From an uncultured Clostridia bacterium (GTDB lineage Bacteria; Bacillota; Clostridia; Christensenellales; Aristaeellaceae): DNA of 64,000 nt. Shown here in pieces: positions 33,595-41,955 of the stretch. The notes under the pieces were generated by a model that saw only the letters and a program-made list of their open reading frames with translations, was not told the origin of the DNA and did not search any database. The first letter of the stretch is position 1; every line of letters starts with the position of its first letter. Made by a program: the position numbers and the translations under genes. The stretch spans positions 62,001 through 126,000 of the forward strand of contig CALCQO010000045.1 of the NCBI GenBank assembly GCA_937894675.1, in the 5' to 3' direction.

Positions 33595-34875
33595 ATGATT
33601 GATATCAACCTGGTGCGCACCAACCCGGAACTGGTGCGGGAGAACATGCGCAAGAAGTTCCAGGAGCATAAGCTGCCCCTGGTGGACGAAGTGCTGGAGA
33701 TGGACAAGCTGAACCGCGAGGCCATCCAGCGGGGCGATTACCTGCGCAACCAGCGCAATGTGCTCAGCAAGCAGATCGGCGGCCTGATGGCCAAGGGGCA
33801 AAAGGAAGAAGCCGAGGGCATCAAGGCCCAGGTGAAGGCCATGCAGGAAGAATTGGCCGATCTGGAAACCAGGGAAAACGAGTATACCGCCCAAATCAAG
33901 AAAAAAATGATGATGATTCCCCAAATCATCGACGACAGCGTGCCCCTTGGCAAGGATGACAGCCAGAACGTGGAGGTGCAGCGCTACGGTGAGCCCGTGA
34001 CCCCGGCCTATGAAATCCCCTACCATGTGGACATCATGGAGCGGCTGAAGGGTCTGGATCTGGACAGCGCCCGCAAGACCAGCGGCAACGGCTTTTACTA
34101 CCTGCGGGGGGATGTGGCGCGGCTGCATTCCGCCATCCTAAGCTATGCCCGGGACTTTATGATTGACCGGGGCTTTGAGTACTACATTCCCCCCTTCATG
34201 ATCCGCGCCGATGTGGTGACGGGGGTGATGAGCTTTACTGAAATGGAAAACATGATGTACAAGATCGAGGGGGAGGATCTGTACCTGATTGGCACCAGCG
34301 AGCACTCCATGATCGGCAAGTTTATCGACACCATTCTGGACGAGAGCGAGCTGCCCCAGACGCTGACCAGCTATTCCCCCTGCTTCCGCAAGGAAGTGGG
34401 CGCCCACGGCATTGAGGAAAGGGGCGTGTACCGCATCCACCAATTTGAAAAGCAGGAGATGGTGGTGGTGTGCAAGCCCGAGGAAAGCATGCATTGGTAC
34501 AACCAGCTCTGGCAAAACGCGGTGGACTTTTTCCGCACCCTGGACATCCCTGTGCGCACCCTGGAATGCTGCTCGGGCGACCTGGCGGATTTGAAGGTGA
34601 AATCCTGCGACGTGGAGGCCTGGAGCCCCCGGCAGCAGAAGTATTTTGAGGTGGGCAGCTGCTCCAACTTGGGGGACGCACAGGCCCGCCGCCTGGGCAT
34701 CCGGGTAAAGGACGCGGACAACAAGAAGTACCTGCCCCATACCCTCAATAATACCGTGGTGGCCCCGCCCCGTATGCTGATTGCCTTCCTGGAGAATAAC
34801 CTGCAGGAGGACGGCACCGTCCTCATCCCCAAAGCCCTGCAGCCCTATATGGGCAACAAGACACAGATAGGGTAA
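33595..34875 (+). CDS. serS: seryl-tRNA synthetase
   Basis: SerRS charges tRNA-Ser in the cytoplasm. The 426-residue length is standard. The N-terminal 110 residues form the long antiparallel coiled coil that holds the tRNA; the class II core shows motif 2 (FRKEVGAHGIEERGVYRIHQF) read as FRKEVGAHG and GVYRIHQFEK, and motif 3 near ALQPYMGNKTQIG at the end, in which the usual terminal LRPY reads LQPY. AGGAGGGAAAACAG lies before the ATG. The gene is governed by a T-box leader specific for tRNA-Ser. Confidence 0.97.
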   Translation: MIDINLVRTNPELVRENMRKKFQEHKLPLVDEVLEMDKLNREAIQRGDYLRNQRNVLSKQIGGLMAKGQKEEAEGIKAQVKAMQEELADLETRENEYTAQIKKKMMMIPQIIDDSVPLGKDDSQNVEVQRYGEPVTPAYEIPYHVDIMERLKGLDLDSARKTSGNGFYYLRGDVARLHSAILSYARDFMIDRGFEYYIPPFMIRADVVTGVMSFTEMENMMYKIEGEDLYLIGTSEHSMIGKFIDTILDESELPQTLTSYSPCFRKEVGAHGIEERGVYRIHQFEKQEMVVVCKPEESMHWYNQLWQNAVDFFRTLDIPVRTLECCSGDLADLKVKSCDVEAWSPRQQKYFEVGSCSNLGDAQARRLGIRVKDADNKKYLPHTLNNTVVAPPRMLIAFLENNLQEDGTVLIPKALQPYMGNKTQIG

Positions 34876-34876
34876 A

Positions 34877-35214
34877 GGATGGGTCAAGGGATATCGTCGG
34901 AATACCCTTTGCTTCCTTTCCCTTGGGCATAGCCCAAGGGAGGCGTTCGCGCCGGGATTCCTCCTCTCAAACGCAAGCGGGCTTGCGTTTGGATCGGTTC
35001 CCAGCTACCCCCGTACCCCAACAATCGAAAGCCTGCTTTTGATTGAAAGGAGCCGTCCCGAAGTGTATGCCTTCGATATGTTTGCATATCGGATAAGGAA
35101 CAAAGGACACGGTGACGCAACAGCGCAGCGCCTTTTTGCGGCAATACGCGCAAGTGAATAGAACACAGAGAAACGGGGAAGGAGATTCATGAACTCCTTC
35201 CCCGTACCCCATCC
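34877..35214. other. hairpin-rich intergenic element, no gene seen
   Basis: The 355 bp between serS and argH hold no plausible gene but at least five inverted repeats: 34920-34928/34932-34940 (CCCTTGGGC), 34968-34978/34981-34991 (CAAACGCAAGC), 35022-35032/35035-35045 (one mismatch), 35075-35080/35085-35090 (GATATG) and 35173-35184/35194-35205 (ACGGGGAAGGAG). GGATGGG at 34877-34883 and CCCATCC at 35208-35214 bracket the region as a short terminal inverted repeat. It could be a structured small RNA or a dispersed non-coding repeat; sequence alone does not decide. Confidence 0.6.
35160..35205 (-). terminator. probable terminator of the argGH operon
   Basis: Minus strand: ACGGGGAAGGAG (35205-35194) pairs perfectly with CTCCTTCCCCGT (35184-35173), followed by a U-rich but broken tract (TTCTCTGTGTTCT). 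It begins 25 bp after the argH stop. Confidence 0.55.
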
Positions 35215-35230
35215 GCAAAACTTAAAATTA

Positions 35231-36610
35231 TTACCGCAATTCTTTCAACCGCTCCCAGCCCAGTACGGCCTCCCGGCGCACATTGTCCGGGGCGGGGCCG
35301 CCTAGCACCTTGCGCTGATTGACGCAGGTGTCCAGGGACAGGGCGTCGTACACGTCCGCCTGGATGGCGGGCGAAAATTTCTGCATCTCTGTTAGCGGCA
35401 CATCGTTAAGGGCGCATTGCTTGCCCAGGCAGTAGGCCACCAGTTGGCCCGACACGCTGTGGGCGTCCCGGAAGGGCACGCCCTTGCCCACCAAGTAATC
35501 GGCCAGGTCTGTAGCGTTGGTAAAGCCGTCCAGGGCTTTGGCACGTAGGGTTTGCAGGTTATAGGTGGTGGTGGTTAAAAGCGGCGTAATCAGAGACAGG
35601 CACTTGAGCAGGGTATCCCGGGCATCAAAGAAGCCCTCCTTATCCTCCTGCATATCCTTGTCGTAGGCAAGGGGCAGAGCCTTCATCACCGTCAGCAAAG
35701 CCACATAGTTGCCGTATACACGGCCTGTCTTGCCGCGAATCAGCTCCGCCACGTCGGGGTTTTTTTTCTGGGGCATCATGCTGGAACCGGTGGCAAAGCC
35801 ATCATCCATGGTGATAAAGCCAAACTCGGTGGTGGAGAAGATAATCAACTCCTCGCACAGGCGGCTCAGGTGCATCATGCACAGGTTGGCGGCATGGAGA
35901 TAATCCAGCACAAAGTCCCGGTCGCTGACTGCGTCCAGGCTGTTGCGGCAGAGGTTCTGCATGCCCAGCTGCTGCTGCACAAACGCCCTGTCCAGGGGGT
36001 AAGTGGTGCCTGCCAGGGCACCCGCCCCAAGGGGCAGGCAGTCCGCCGCCTCCTTGGCGTTTTGCACCCGCTTGATATCCCGCAGGAACATCTCGAACCA
36101 TACCAGGAACCAGTGCCCTAAGGTAATAGGCTGTGCCCTTTGCAGGTGGGTGTAGCCGGGCATCACATCGCCGGAATATTGCTGGGCTAATGTGAGCAGC
36201 GCTTCGCACAGAGCATGGAGGGCCTGGGCGGTTTCGTCGCAGGTGTCCTTTACATACAGGCGCATGTCGGTGGCCACCTGATCGTTGCGGCTGCGGCCGG
36301 TGTGCAGCTTTTTGCCCGCTTCGCCGATGCGCTGGGTGAGCAGGGTTTCCACCAGCATGTGGATGTCCTCTGCCTCCTGGTGCAGGGAGATGCTGCCCTC
36401 CTCCATTCCCTTCAGGATATATTCAAGGCCCTGCTGGATCTTCTCCCCTTCATCCTTTGTCAGGATGCCTACCTTCACCAGCATGGCGGCATGGGCCTGG
36501 CTGCCCTGGATATCCTGCCGAAATAAACGGCAGTCAAAGGGCAGGGAAGAGTTAAAATCATCCACAATGCCTTCGGTATGCTTCTGGAAGCGTCCGCTCC
36601 ACAGCTTCAT
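35231..36610 (-). CDS. argH: argininosuccinate lyase
   Basis: ArgH splits argininosuccinate into arginine and fumarate, the last step of arginine synthesis. The 459 residues match the family length. Signatures are KLWSGRF at the N-terminus, TGRSRNDQVATD, GYTHLQRAQPITLGHW and the catalytic-loop motif GSSMMPQKKNPD. The start at 36610 is one base after the argG stop and has GAGGG upstream; the longer open frame to 36820 only overlaps argG in another frame. It is clearly cotranscribed with argG. Confidence 0.96.
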   Translation of the reverse strand: MKLWSGRFQKHTEGIVDDFNSSLPFDCRLFRQDIQGSQAHAAMLVKVGILTKDEGEKIQQGLEYILKGMEEGSISLHQEAEDIHMLVETLLTQRIGEAGKKLHTGRSRNDQVATDMRLYVKDTCDETAQALHALCEALLTLAQQYSGDVMPGYTHLQRAQPITLGHWFLVWFEMFLRDIKRVQNAKEAADCLPLGAGALAGTTYPLDRAFVQQQLGMQNLCRNSLDAVSDRDFVLDYLHAANLCMMHLSRLCEELIIFSTTEFGFITMDDGFATGSSMMPQKKNPDVAELIRGKTGRVYGNYVALLTVMKALPLAYDKDMQEDKEGFFDARDTLLKCLSLITPLLTTTTYNLQTLRAKALDGFTNATDLADYLVGKGVPFRDAHSVSGQLVAYCLGKQCALNDVPLTEMQKFSPAIQADVYDALSLDTCVNQRKVLGGPAPDNVRREAVLGWERLKELR

Positions 36611-36611
36611 A

Positions 36612-37862
36612 TCAGTCCCTCTTGTGGTCGGGCACTTCGGCCTCGATGTGCTGGCTTTGCCGGATTTCCTTGGCCAGTGCGCCCACCTTGACGGGCAGGC
36701 CGAAGAGGTTGATAAACCCGGCGCTGTCCATGTGGGAGTACAGATCCTTGCTGTCGCCGAAGGTGGCGATGGATTCCATATACAGGCTGTAGGGGCTGTG
36801 CACGCCGTGGGCAAATACATTGCCCTTGTAGAGCTTCAGGGTGGCGGTGCCCGTTACCTGCTGCTGGGTGCTGTCCACAAAAGCGCTGATAGCTTCCCGC
36901 AGGGGGGTGTACCAGAGGCCGTTGTAAACCAATTCAGCGAACTTTAAGGCCACATGCTGTTTGAAGTGCTGGGTTTCCTTGTCCAGGGTGATTTCTTCCA
37001 GGTTCTGATGCCCGGCGTACAACAGGGTGCCGCCGGGGGTCTCGTACACGCCGCGGCTCTTCATGCCCACCAGGCGGTTTTCCACCAGGTCGGTGATGCC
37101 CACCCCGTTGCGGGCGGCGATTTCATTCGCCTTGGTCAGCAGGGCGACGGCGTCCATCTTCTCCCCGTTGATGGCCACTGGGATGCCCTTTTCATACATG
37201 ATGCTGACGATTTCCGGCTTGTCCGGCGCCTTTTCGGGGGACACGGTCAGCAGCAGCAAATCTTCCGGCGGGGGATTCTCGGGGAACTCCAGATCGCAGC
37301 CCTCGTGGCTTAAGTGCCACAGGTTGCGGTCCATGCTGTAGGGGCGCTTCTTGCTAATGGGCAGGGGGATGCCCCGGGCTTCGGCGTAGGCAATCTCATC
37401 CTCCCGGCTTTTCAAATCCCACTCCCGCCAGGGGGCGATGATTTTCATATGGGGGTCAAAGGCCTTGATGGTCACTTCGAAGCGTACTTGGTCGTTGCCC
37501 TTGCCCGTGCAGCCATGGCAGATGGCGGTGCAGTTTTCCTGATGGGCAATCTCCACCAGGCGCTTGGCAATCAGGGGACGGGCAAAGGACGTGCCCAGCA
37601 GGTACTTATTTTCATACACCGCGCCCGCTTTGAGGGTAGGCCAGATAAAATCCTCCACAAATTCCTTGCGCAGGTCTTCAATGTATAATTTTTCGGCGCC
37701 TGTCTTGGCCGCTTTTTCGTGCAGGGGCTCCAGTTCCTCCCCCTGCCCCACGTCCGCCGCCACACAGACCACGTCACAATCATAGTTTTCTTTCAGCCAG
37801 GGGATGATTACCGTGGTGTCCAACCCCCCGGAATACGCCAACAATACGCGCAGCTTGCTCAT
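36612..37862 (-). CDS. argG: argininosuccinate synthase
   Basis: ArgG joins citrulline and aspartate with ATP to give argininosuccinate. The 416-residue protein opens with the ATP-binding LLAYSGGLDTTVIIPWL motif and contains ATAICHGCTGKGNDQVRFE-type residues (here CHGCTGKGNDQVRF), typical of the citrulline/aspartate site. GGAGGGAACGACTG precedes the ATG. It is the first gene of the argGH operon. The rest of the arginine pathway (carB, argF and the acetyl cycle) is not in the window. Confidence 0.96.
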   Translation of the reverse strand: MSKLRVLLAYSGGLDTTVIIPWLKENYDCDVVCVAADVGQGEELEPLHEKAAKTGAEKLYIEDLRKEFVEDFIWPTLKAGAVYENKYLLGTSFARPLIAKRLVEIAHQENCTAICHGCTGKGNDQVRFEVTIKAFDPHMKIIAPWREWDLKSREDEIAYAEARGIPLPISKKRPYSMDRNLWHLSHEGCDLEFPENPPPEDLLLLTVSPEKAPDKPEIVSIMYEKGIPVAINGEKMDAVALLTKANEIAARNGVGITDLVENRLVGMKSRGVYETPGGTLLYAGHQNLEEITLDKETQHFKQHVALKFAELVYNGLWYTPLREAISAFVDSTQQQVTGTATLKLYKGNVFAHGVHSPYSLYMESIATFGDSKDLYSHMDSAGFINLFGLPVKVGALAKEIRQSQHIEAEVPDHKRD

Positions 37863-37892
37863 CAGTCGTTCCCTCCTTCAGTGAATGTGCAT

Positions 37893-37921
37893 ATTATACA
37901 CAACTTCTCATTTTAATTCAA
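37893..37921 (-). promoter_or_regulatory. promoter of argGH
   Basis: Minus strand: TTGAAT (37921-37916), 17-bp spacer, TATAAT (37898-37893). The A/T-rich TGAATTAAAATGA overlapping the -35 vaguely resembles half of an ArgR box, which is not enough to call one. Confidence 0.75.
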
Positions 37922-37987
37922 CCCCCTTTTCGCTTTTCTTTTTGATAATTCATGGTATCATGGAAAAAACACCAAGGAGGCGCGGGC

Positions 37988-38392
37988 ATGGACATTGTGG
38001 TGATTGACGGGCAGGGCGGCGGCATCGGCCGTCTTTTGGTGGCGGCTTTGAAGGAAGCCTGCCCCGGACACCCCATCACCGCCATTGGCACCAACAGCCA
38101 GGCCACCGCCAGCATGCTCAAGGCCGGAGCGGACAAGGGCGCCACCGGGGAAAACGCCGTGAAGGTTGCCTGCCGCAAAGCCGACTTTATCATCGGCCCT
38201 ATCGGCATCGTGATTGCCGACAGCCTGCTGGGGGAAATTTCCCCTACCATGGCCGCCGCCATCGGCCAGTGCGACGCCCGCAAGCTGCTGATTCCCGTAA
38301 ACCTGTGCAACAACCTGATTGTCGGTGCCCGGGAGATGGGCATGGCCGACATGGTGCGGGAAACGGTGGCGGCATTGCAGAAGCTGATTTGA
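37988..38392 (+). CDS. DUF3842 family protein
   Basis: The 134-residue protein begins with a Rossmann-like VVIDGQGGGIGRLL motif and has the LGEISPTMAAAIGQCDARKLLIPVNLCNNLIVG core that I associate with the DUF3842 family of Clostridia (quoted here only as a landmark: EISPTMAAAIG and LCNNLIVG). Function is unknown; a nucleotide-binding role is suggested by the glycine loop. GGAGG lies 7 nt before the ATG at 37988. It is divergent from argG, and its stop overlaps the promoter of the following ECF gene. Confidence 0.82.
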   Translation: MDIVVIDGQGGGIGRLLVAALKEACPGHPITAIGTNSQATASMLKAGADKGATGENAVKVACRKADFIIGPIGIVIADSLLGEISPTMAAAIGQCDARKLLIPVNLCNNLIVGAREMGMADMVRETVAALQKLI

Positions 38393-38528
38393 CAAAGCCC
38401 TGCCCCCTCTGGTAGGATGGCATCAGCCCGCTGAAGCCGGCAAAAGGGGCAGAAGCCCTGCAGTATATCCCATCGCGTTTTATTGTGTCATGAAGGCACC
38501 CACCGGCAGAAGCCGCGGGCGCTTTTTT
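38389..38528 (+). promoter_or_regulatory. promoter and terminator-bearing leader of the ECF S-component gene
   Basis: TTGACA (38389-38394), 18-bp spacer, TAGGAT (38413-38418) lie across the DUF3842 stop. A leader of about 125 nt follows. At 38496-38522 an imperfect GC-rich hairpin (GCACCCACCGGC with GCCGCGGGCGC) is followed by TTTTTT, upstream of the start codon, as in an attenuator. Two GGCAGAAGCC boxes occur in the leader. I cannot match a known riboswitch class. Confidence 0.55.
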
Positions 38529-38548
38529 ATTTTGTGTTGGAGGTATGT

Positions 38549-39085
38549 ATGAACACCCAGACCAAGAACATCACCATCGCCGGGCTGTGCCTGGCCCTCG
38601 CCATGGTGCTGCCCTTTTTGACGGGGCAGATTCCCCAGATTGGCTCTGCCCTCTCCCCCATGCACATCCCGGTGCTGCTGTGCGGCTTTCTGGCCGGGGG
38701 CTTCTGGGGCCTGCTGGTGGGCGCCGCGGCGCCTCTCCTTCGCTTCGCGCTCTTTGGCATGCCGCCGCTAATGCCCATGGGCATCGCCATGGCTTTTGAG
38801 CTGGCCACCTACGGCCTGGTTGCCGGCCTTGTATACCGCATGCTGCCGGGCAAGCCCATCCACGTGTACATCGCCCTGATCATTGCCATGGTGGCGGGGC
38901 GGGTGGTATTCGGCATCGCCATGTATCTGCTGATGAAATCCGCGGGCAATGTGTACACGATGCAGATGTTCCTAAGCGGCGCTTTCGTCAAGGCTGTTCC
39001 GGGCATCATCCTGCATCTGCTGCTGATTCCGCCCATTGTGCTTGCCCTGGAAAAAAGCGGTTTTCTTGGCAAAGGGAAGCGCTGA
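38549..39085 (+). CDS. ECF transporter S component (vitamin uptake, substrate unknown)
   Basis: The 178 residues form five or six membrane helices. LCLALAMVLPFLTGQIPQIG and the SPMHIPVLLCGFLAGGFWG segment (quoted in parts: MHIPVLLCGF) are typical of an S-component subgroup common in Clostridia. Such proteins capture a vitamin and dock on a shared EcfAAT engine. No biosynthetic neighbour betrays the ligand, and the leader is not a riboswitch I know. GGAGG lies 5 nt before the ATG at 38549; the upstream frame to 38483 covers the attenuator and is not used. Confidence 0.85.
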   Translation: MNTQTKNITIAGLCLALAMVLPFLTGQIPQIGSALSPMHIPVLLCGFLAGGFWGLLVGAAAPLLRFALFGMPPLMPMGIAMAFELATYGLVAGLVYRMLPGKPIHVYIALIIAMVAGRVVFGIAMYLLMKSAGNVYTMQMFLSGAFVKAVPGIILHLLLIPPIVLALEKSGFLGKGKR

Positions 39086-39129
39086 GCCCCTCAGGTATGC
39101 TACAATGTCCCCAGCGTTAGGAGGGACTT

Positions 39130-39810
39130 ATGGCAGAGGAAGCATTGCGGATCATCGCCAGGATACGGACAGATTTCCCCGAAAAGTTCGGCATCCCGCG
39201 CCAGAGCGGCCGGGTAGCGGGGCTTCAGGCGGCCATCGTGTTTGAGCCGGAGTTTCGGGACCTGAACGCCCTGCGGGGGCTGGAGCAGTACTCCCACCTG
39301 TGGCTGATTTGGCAGTTTTCCGCCAACCTGAAAGCCGGTTGGTCGCCCACCGTGCGGCCGCCCCGCCTGGGTGGTAACCAGCGGCTGGGGGTGTTCGCCA
39401 CCCGCTCCCCTTTCCGGCCCAACCCCCTGGGGTTGTCGGCGGTACGGCTGTTGGGGGTGGAAATGTCCAGGGAGGAGGGGCCTTTGCTGCGGGTATCCGG
39501 CGCGGATCTGATGGACGGCACCCCCATCTATGACATCAAGCCCTATCTGCAAAGCGACTGTGTGCCCGACGCGCGGGACGGTTTTTCCTCCGCCCACAGC
39601 CAGGATTACCTGCCGGTGGAGATCCCCCCTCAGTGGCTGGAGAAGGTGCCGACAGACAAGCAGGAAGCTCTGCGGGGCATCCTGCGGGAAGACCCCCGCC
39701 CCGCCTACCAGGAGGAGGGCCGCCGGTACGGCTTCTTCTTCGCCGGTTTGGAGATTTTCTTCGTGGTGGAGCAGGGCGTCCTGCAAGTGGTAGAGATTAA
39801 AAACGCATAG
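39130..39810 (+). CDS. trmO: TrmO (TsaA), tRNA t6A37 N6-methyltransferase
   Basis: TrmO uses SAM to methylate the N6 position of t6A at tRNA position 37. It is a beta-barrel methyltransferase with the signatures IPRQSGRV, YSHLWLIWQF, RPPRLGGNQRLGVFATRSPFRPNP (read as LGVFATRSPFRPNPLGLS) and DLMDGTPIYDIKPYL, all present and intact. The 226-residue length is usual. TAGGAGGGACTT precedes the ATG. A TACAAT box at 39101-39106 could be a -10, but it has no convincing -35. The gene converges on the Spx-like gene. Confidence 0.92.
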   Translation: MAEEALRIIARIRTDFPEKFGIPRQSGRVAGLQAAIVFEPEFRDLNALRGLEQYSHLWLIWQFSANLKAGWSPTVRPPRLGGNQRLGVFATRSPFRPNPLGLSAVRLLGVEMSREEGPLLRVSGADLMDGTPIYDIKPYLQSDCVPDARDGFSSAHSQDYLPVEIPPQWLEKVPTDKQEALRGILREDPRPAYQEEGRRYGFFFAGLEIFFVVEQGVLQVVEIKNA

Positions 39811-39823
39811 GAGAACATGGAAA

Positions 39824-39854
39824 AAGCCCCTTCGCAATCGCAGCGAGGGGGCTT
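39824..39854. terminator. terminator between trmO and the Spx-like gene
   Basis: AAGCCCCTTCGC (39824-39835) pairs with GCGAGGGGGCTT (39843-39854) with one wobble. On the minus strand it is followed by TTTTTCC, so it mainly serves the Spx-like gene. Confidence 0.75.
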
Positions 39855-39872
39855 CAGCGTTCTCTCTTGTTC

Positions 39873-40223
39873 TCAGAGCAGGCTTTCCCACTCTTTCTCT
39901 TTGAAACCGACCAGTACGCGATCCTTGCCCACCAGCAGGGGGCGTTTTACCAGCATGCCGTCGGTGGACAGCAGGGCGATTTGTTCCTTCTCTGCCATGT
40001 CGGGCAGCCGCGCGCTCAGGTTCATCTCCCGGTACTTGATGCCGCTGGTATTGAAGAAGCGCTTCAGGGGCAGCCCGCTTAGCTTATGCCAGGCAGCCAG
40101 TTCTTTCCTCGTGGGGTTTTCCTGGCTGATGTCCCGGAACGTATAGGGAATCTGATGGGCATCCAGCCATGCCTGGGCTTTTTTGCAGGTGGTGCACCGG
40201 GGATAACATATAAATGTGTACAT
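39873..40223 (-). CDS. ArsC/Spx family protein
   Basis: This 116-residue thioredoxin-fold protein has a redox pair in PRCTTCKKAQAWL near the N-terminus and ISQENPTRKEL, KRFFNTSG, and MLVKRPLLV further on, the pattern of the ArsC/Spx/YffB family. Spx itself binds RNA polymerase under disulfide stress, arsenate reductases use the same fold. Without the RNA-polymerase contact residues being clear I leave both open. The start at 40223 has AAAGGA 9 nt upstream; the longer frame overlaps the MATE gene. It lies 38 bp after the MATE stop. Confidence 0.85.
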   Translation of the reverse strand: MYTFICYPRCTTCKKAQAWLDAHQIPYTFRDISQENPTRKELAAWHKLSGLPLKRFFNTSGIKYREMNLSARLPDMAEKEQIALLSTDGMLVKRPLLVGKDRVLVGFKEKEWESLL

Positions 40224-40261
40224 TATTCTTTCCTTTCCGATACGCAGGCGGTTTTGAGGCG

Positions 40262-41734
40262 TTATACTTTCTTGTCCATCCATTTCCCGCTGCTGAAGCG
40301 GCGGCCGAACATCACGGAGCGGATGATAATCTCGCTTAAACTGAACAGCCAGGTAAGCGCCAGGCCGAAATGGAACACATTCACGGCCAGCACTGCCATG
40401 ATGGGGCGGATGATGCTGACGCATACCCCCATGACGCCGGCGACAAACAGATTGTCCCCCGCCCCCCGCAGGCAGCCCGAGAGCACCACCGAGCCCATCT
40501 GGAAGGGCTGCATCAGCGCCACCACCAGCATGGTCTGAGCGGCGGCATGGATGACGACATCAGCCTGGGGGGTGTTGGCGTCGATAAACAAGCCGCTGAG
40601 GGGATAACGGAACAATACCAGAAAGAGACCGATGACGGCAGAAATCATCAGCGCCAGGCGGTAGCTGAGCTTGCCGTACATCAGGCTTTTGTCCGGCCTG
40701 CCGGCGCCCAGCTGCTGCCCCACCAGGGAGGTGGCGGCGATGGCGGTGCCGTCCGCCAGGCTGAAGGTGATGTTCAGGAACTGCATGGCGATGTTGTGGG
40801 CGGCAAACAGGGTGACCCCCAGGCTGTAGGTGATGCGGGAATAGAAAAAGAAGCCGAAACGCAGGCTGAGCTGCTCGATCATGGCGTTGCCGCCCACCTT
40901 AAGGATGCCCCGCATGGTGGGCTTATCCACCCGCCACTTGTCATACCTGGACAGATGCAGGTAGGAGTTGCCGCCGTGCATCACCGCCACAAAGGACATA
41001 ATCGCCCCGGCGGTTATGCCGATTACGCTGGCAATGGCAGCGCCCGCCACTTCCAGCCGGGGGAAGCCGAAGTTGCCTCCGATGAGCAGGTAATTGAACA
41101 CCACGTTTACCAGGTTGCTGACGATATTAACCTGCAAGGTAATCTTGGTATTGCCAACGCCGCGCATCGCCGCGTTAATGCACATGCTGACCGCCGTGAT
41201 GGGCAGCCCCCAGGCCATAATCTGGAAATAGCTGATGGCGCCGCGCAGCACCTCGGCGTCATCCAATGTGTTGGTGTTGCCGCCGGACAGGCGCATCAGC
41301 GGCTCGGACAGAATCAGTACCGCTGTCATAATCACCACCGAAAGGGCGGCCACCAGCATGATGGCGTTGCGCAGCGTCAGGTTGGCGTCCGCCTGGCGGC
41401 CCTCACCCTTGCGCCTTGCCACGATGGCGGTGACGCCCACGTTCATGGCGAAAAACACGCTCATCATAATCATGCGGGGCTGGCCGGGCAGGGCAACCGC
41501 CGCCAGGGCGTTCTTGCCCAACTGACCCACCATGATGGTGTCCACGCTGCCAATCAGGCTCATCAGCACCATCTCGGCGATGGAAGGCAAGGCGATGCGC
41601 AGCACATCGTCATACGCTTGCTTGGCGCTGGGCAACTCCCCCTTTCTGTGATGCTGGGGGACGATCCTGTCGACATGAAAAAGACGCTCGAAAAACGCCC
41701 GCAAATCCGCTTCCTCCTTCATGGCCATGACCAC
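40262..41734 (-). CDS. MATE family multidrug/organic-cation efflux protein
   Basis: The protein has 12 membrane helices in two MatE halves, with typical LPSIAEMVLMSLIGSVDTIM and VGQLGKNALAAV in helix 1-2, and the equivalent VGQQLGAGRPDKS in the second half. MATE pumps export drugs or metabolites by Na+ or H+ antiport. At 490 residues it has an about 30-residue N-terminal extension. The start is ambiguous. The predicted transcript begins only some 15 nt before the ATG at 41734, and an AGGAGG at about 41717 would serve a TTG at 41704 better than any ATG. The gene is probably cotranscribed with the Spx-like gene. Confidence 0.88.
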   Translation of the reverse strand: MVMAMKEEADLRAFFERLFHVDRIVPQHHRKGELPSAKQAYDDVLRIALPSIAEMVLMSLIGSVDTIMVGQLGKNALAAVALPGQPRMIMMSVFFAMNVGVTAIVARRKGEGRQADANLTLRNAIMLVAALSVVIMTAVLILSEPLMRLSGGNTNTLDDAEVLRGAISYFQIMAWGLPITAVSMCINAAMRGVGNTKITLQVNIVSNLVNVVFNYLLIGGNFGFPRLEVAGAAIASVIGITAGAIMSFVAVMHGGNSYLHLSRYDKWRVDKPTMRGILKVGGNAMIEQLSLRFGFFFYSRITYSLGVTLFAAHNIAMQFLNITFSLADGTAIAATSLVGQQLGAGRPDKSLMYGKLSYRLALMISAVIGLFLVLFRYPLSGLFIDANTPQADVVIHAAAQTMLVVALMQPFQMGSVVLSGCLRGAGDNLFVAGVMGVCVSIIRPIMAVLAVNVFHFGLALTWLFSLSEIIIRSVMFGRRFSSGKWMDKKV

Positions 41735-41748
41735 TAGTATAGGTATTT

Positions 41749-41777
41749 ATCATACCTTTTTTTCTTCGGTTGTTCAA
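41749..41777 (-). promoter_or_regulatory. promoter of the MATE-spx unit
   Basis: Minus strand: TTGAAC (41777-41772), 17-bp spacer, TATGAT (41754-41749), only 14 bp from the first ATG. Confidence 0.65.
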
Positions 41778-41895
41778 GAAGGCGGGGGCAGGGATGGCGG
41801 GAATCAAGCCGAAATGACCGCGTTGGGATGCATTTCTTCTGATTTCTTTGCGCCGCTGTAAGCGCTGCCCAACGGCGGGCATCCCGCCTGTTTGT

Positions 41896-41924
41896 TTGAC
41901 ACCCCTATGGGGGCATGATAAAAT
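41896..41924 (+). promoter_or_regulatory. near-consensus promoter before a 28-codon gene
   Basis: TTGACA (41896-41901), 17-bp spacer containing a CCCCTATGGGGG dyad, TAAAAT (41919-41924), 31 bp before the small gene at 41956. Confidence 0.8.
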
Positions 41925-41955
41925 GCAGGGGCAATTTATGAGGAGGAGTAAGGCG

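Noticed and set aside
34884..35153. 89-codon minus-strand frame between serS and argH
   Set aside because: It runs across several perfect hairpins, has no ribosome site and shows no domain; structure explains the region better.
36611..36820. Extended argH start inside argG
   Set aside because: The peptide is a frame-shifted reading of argG; the KLWSGRF start at 36610 is the family start.
37905..37925. ArgR box over the argG promoter
   Set aside because: Only one half resembles the consensus; not enough to call an operator.
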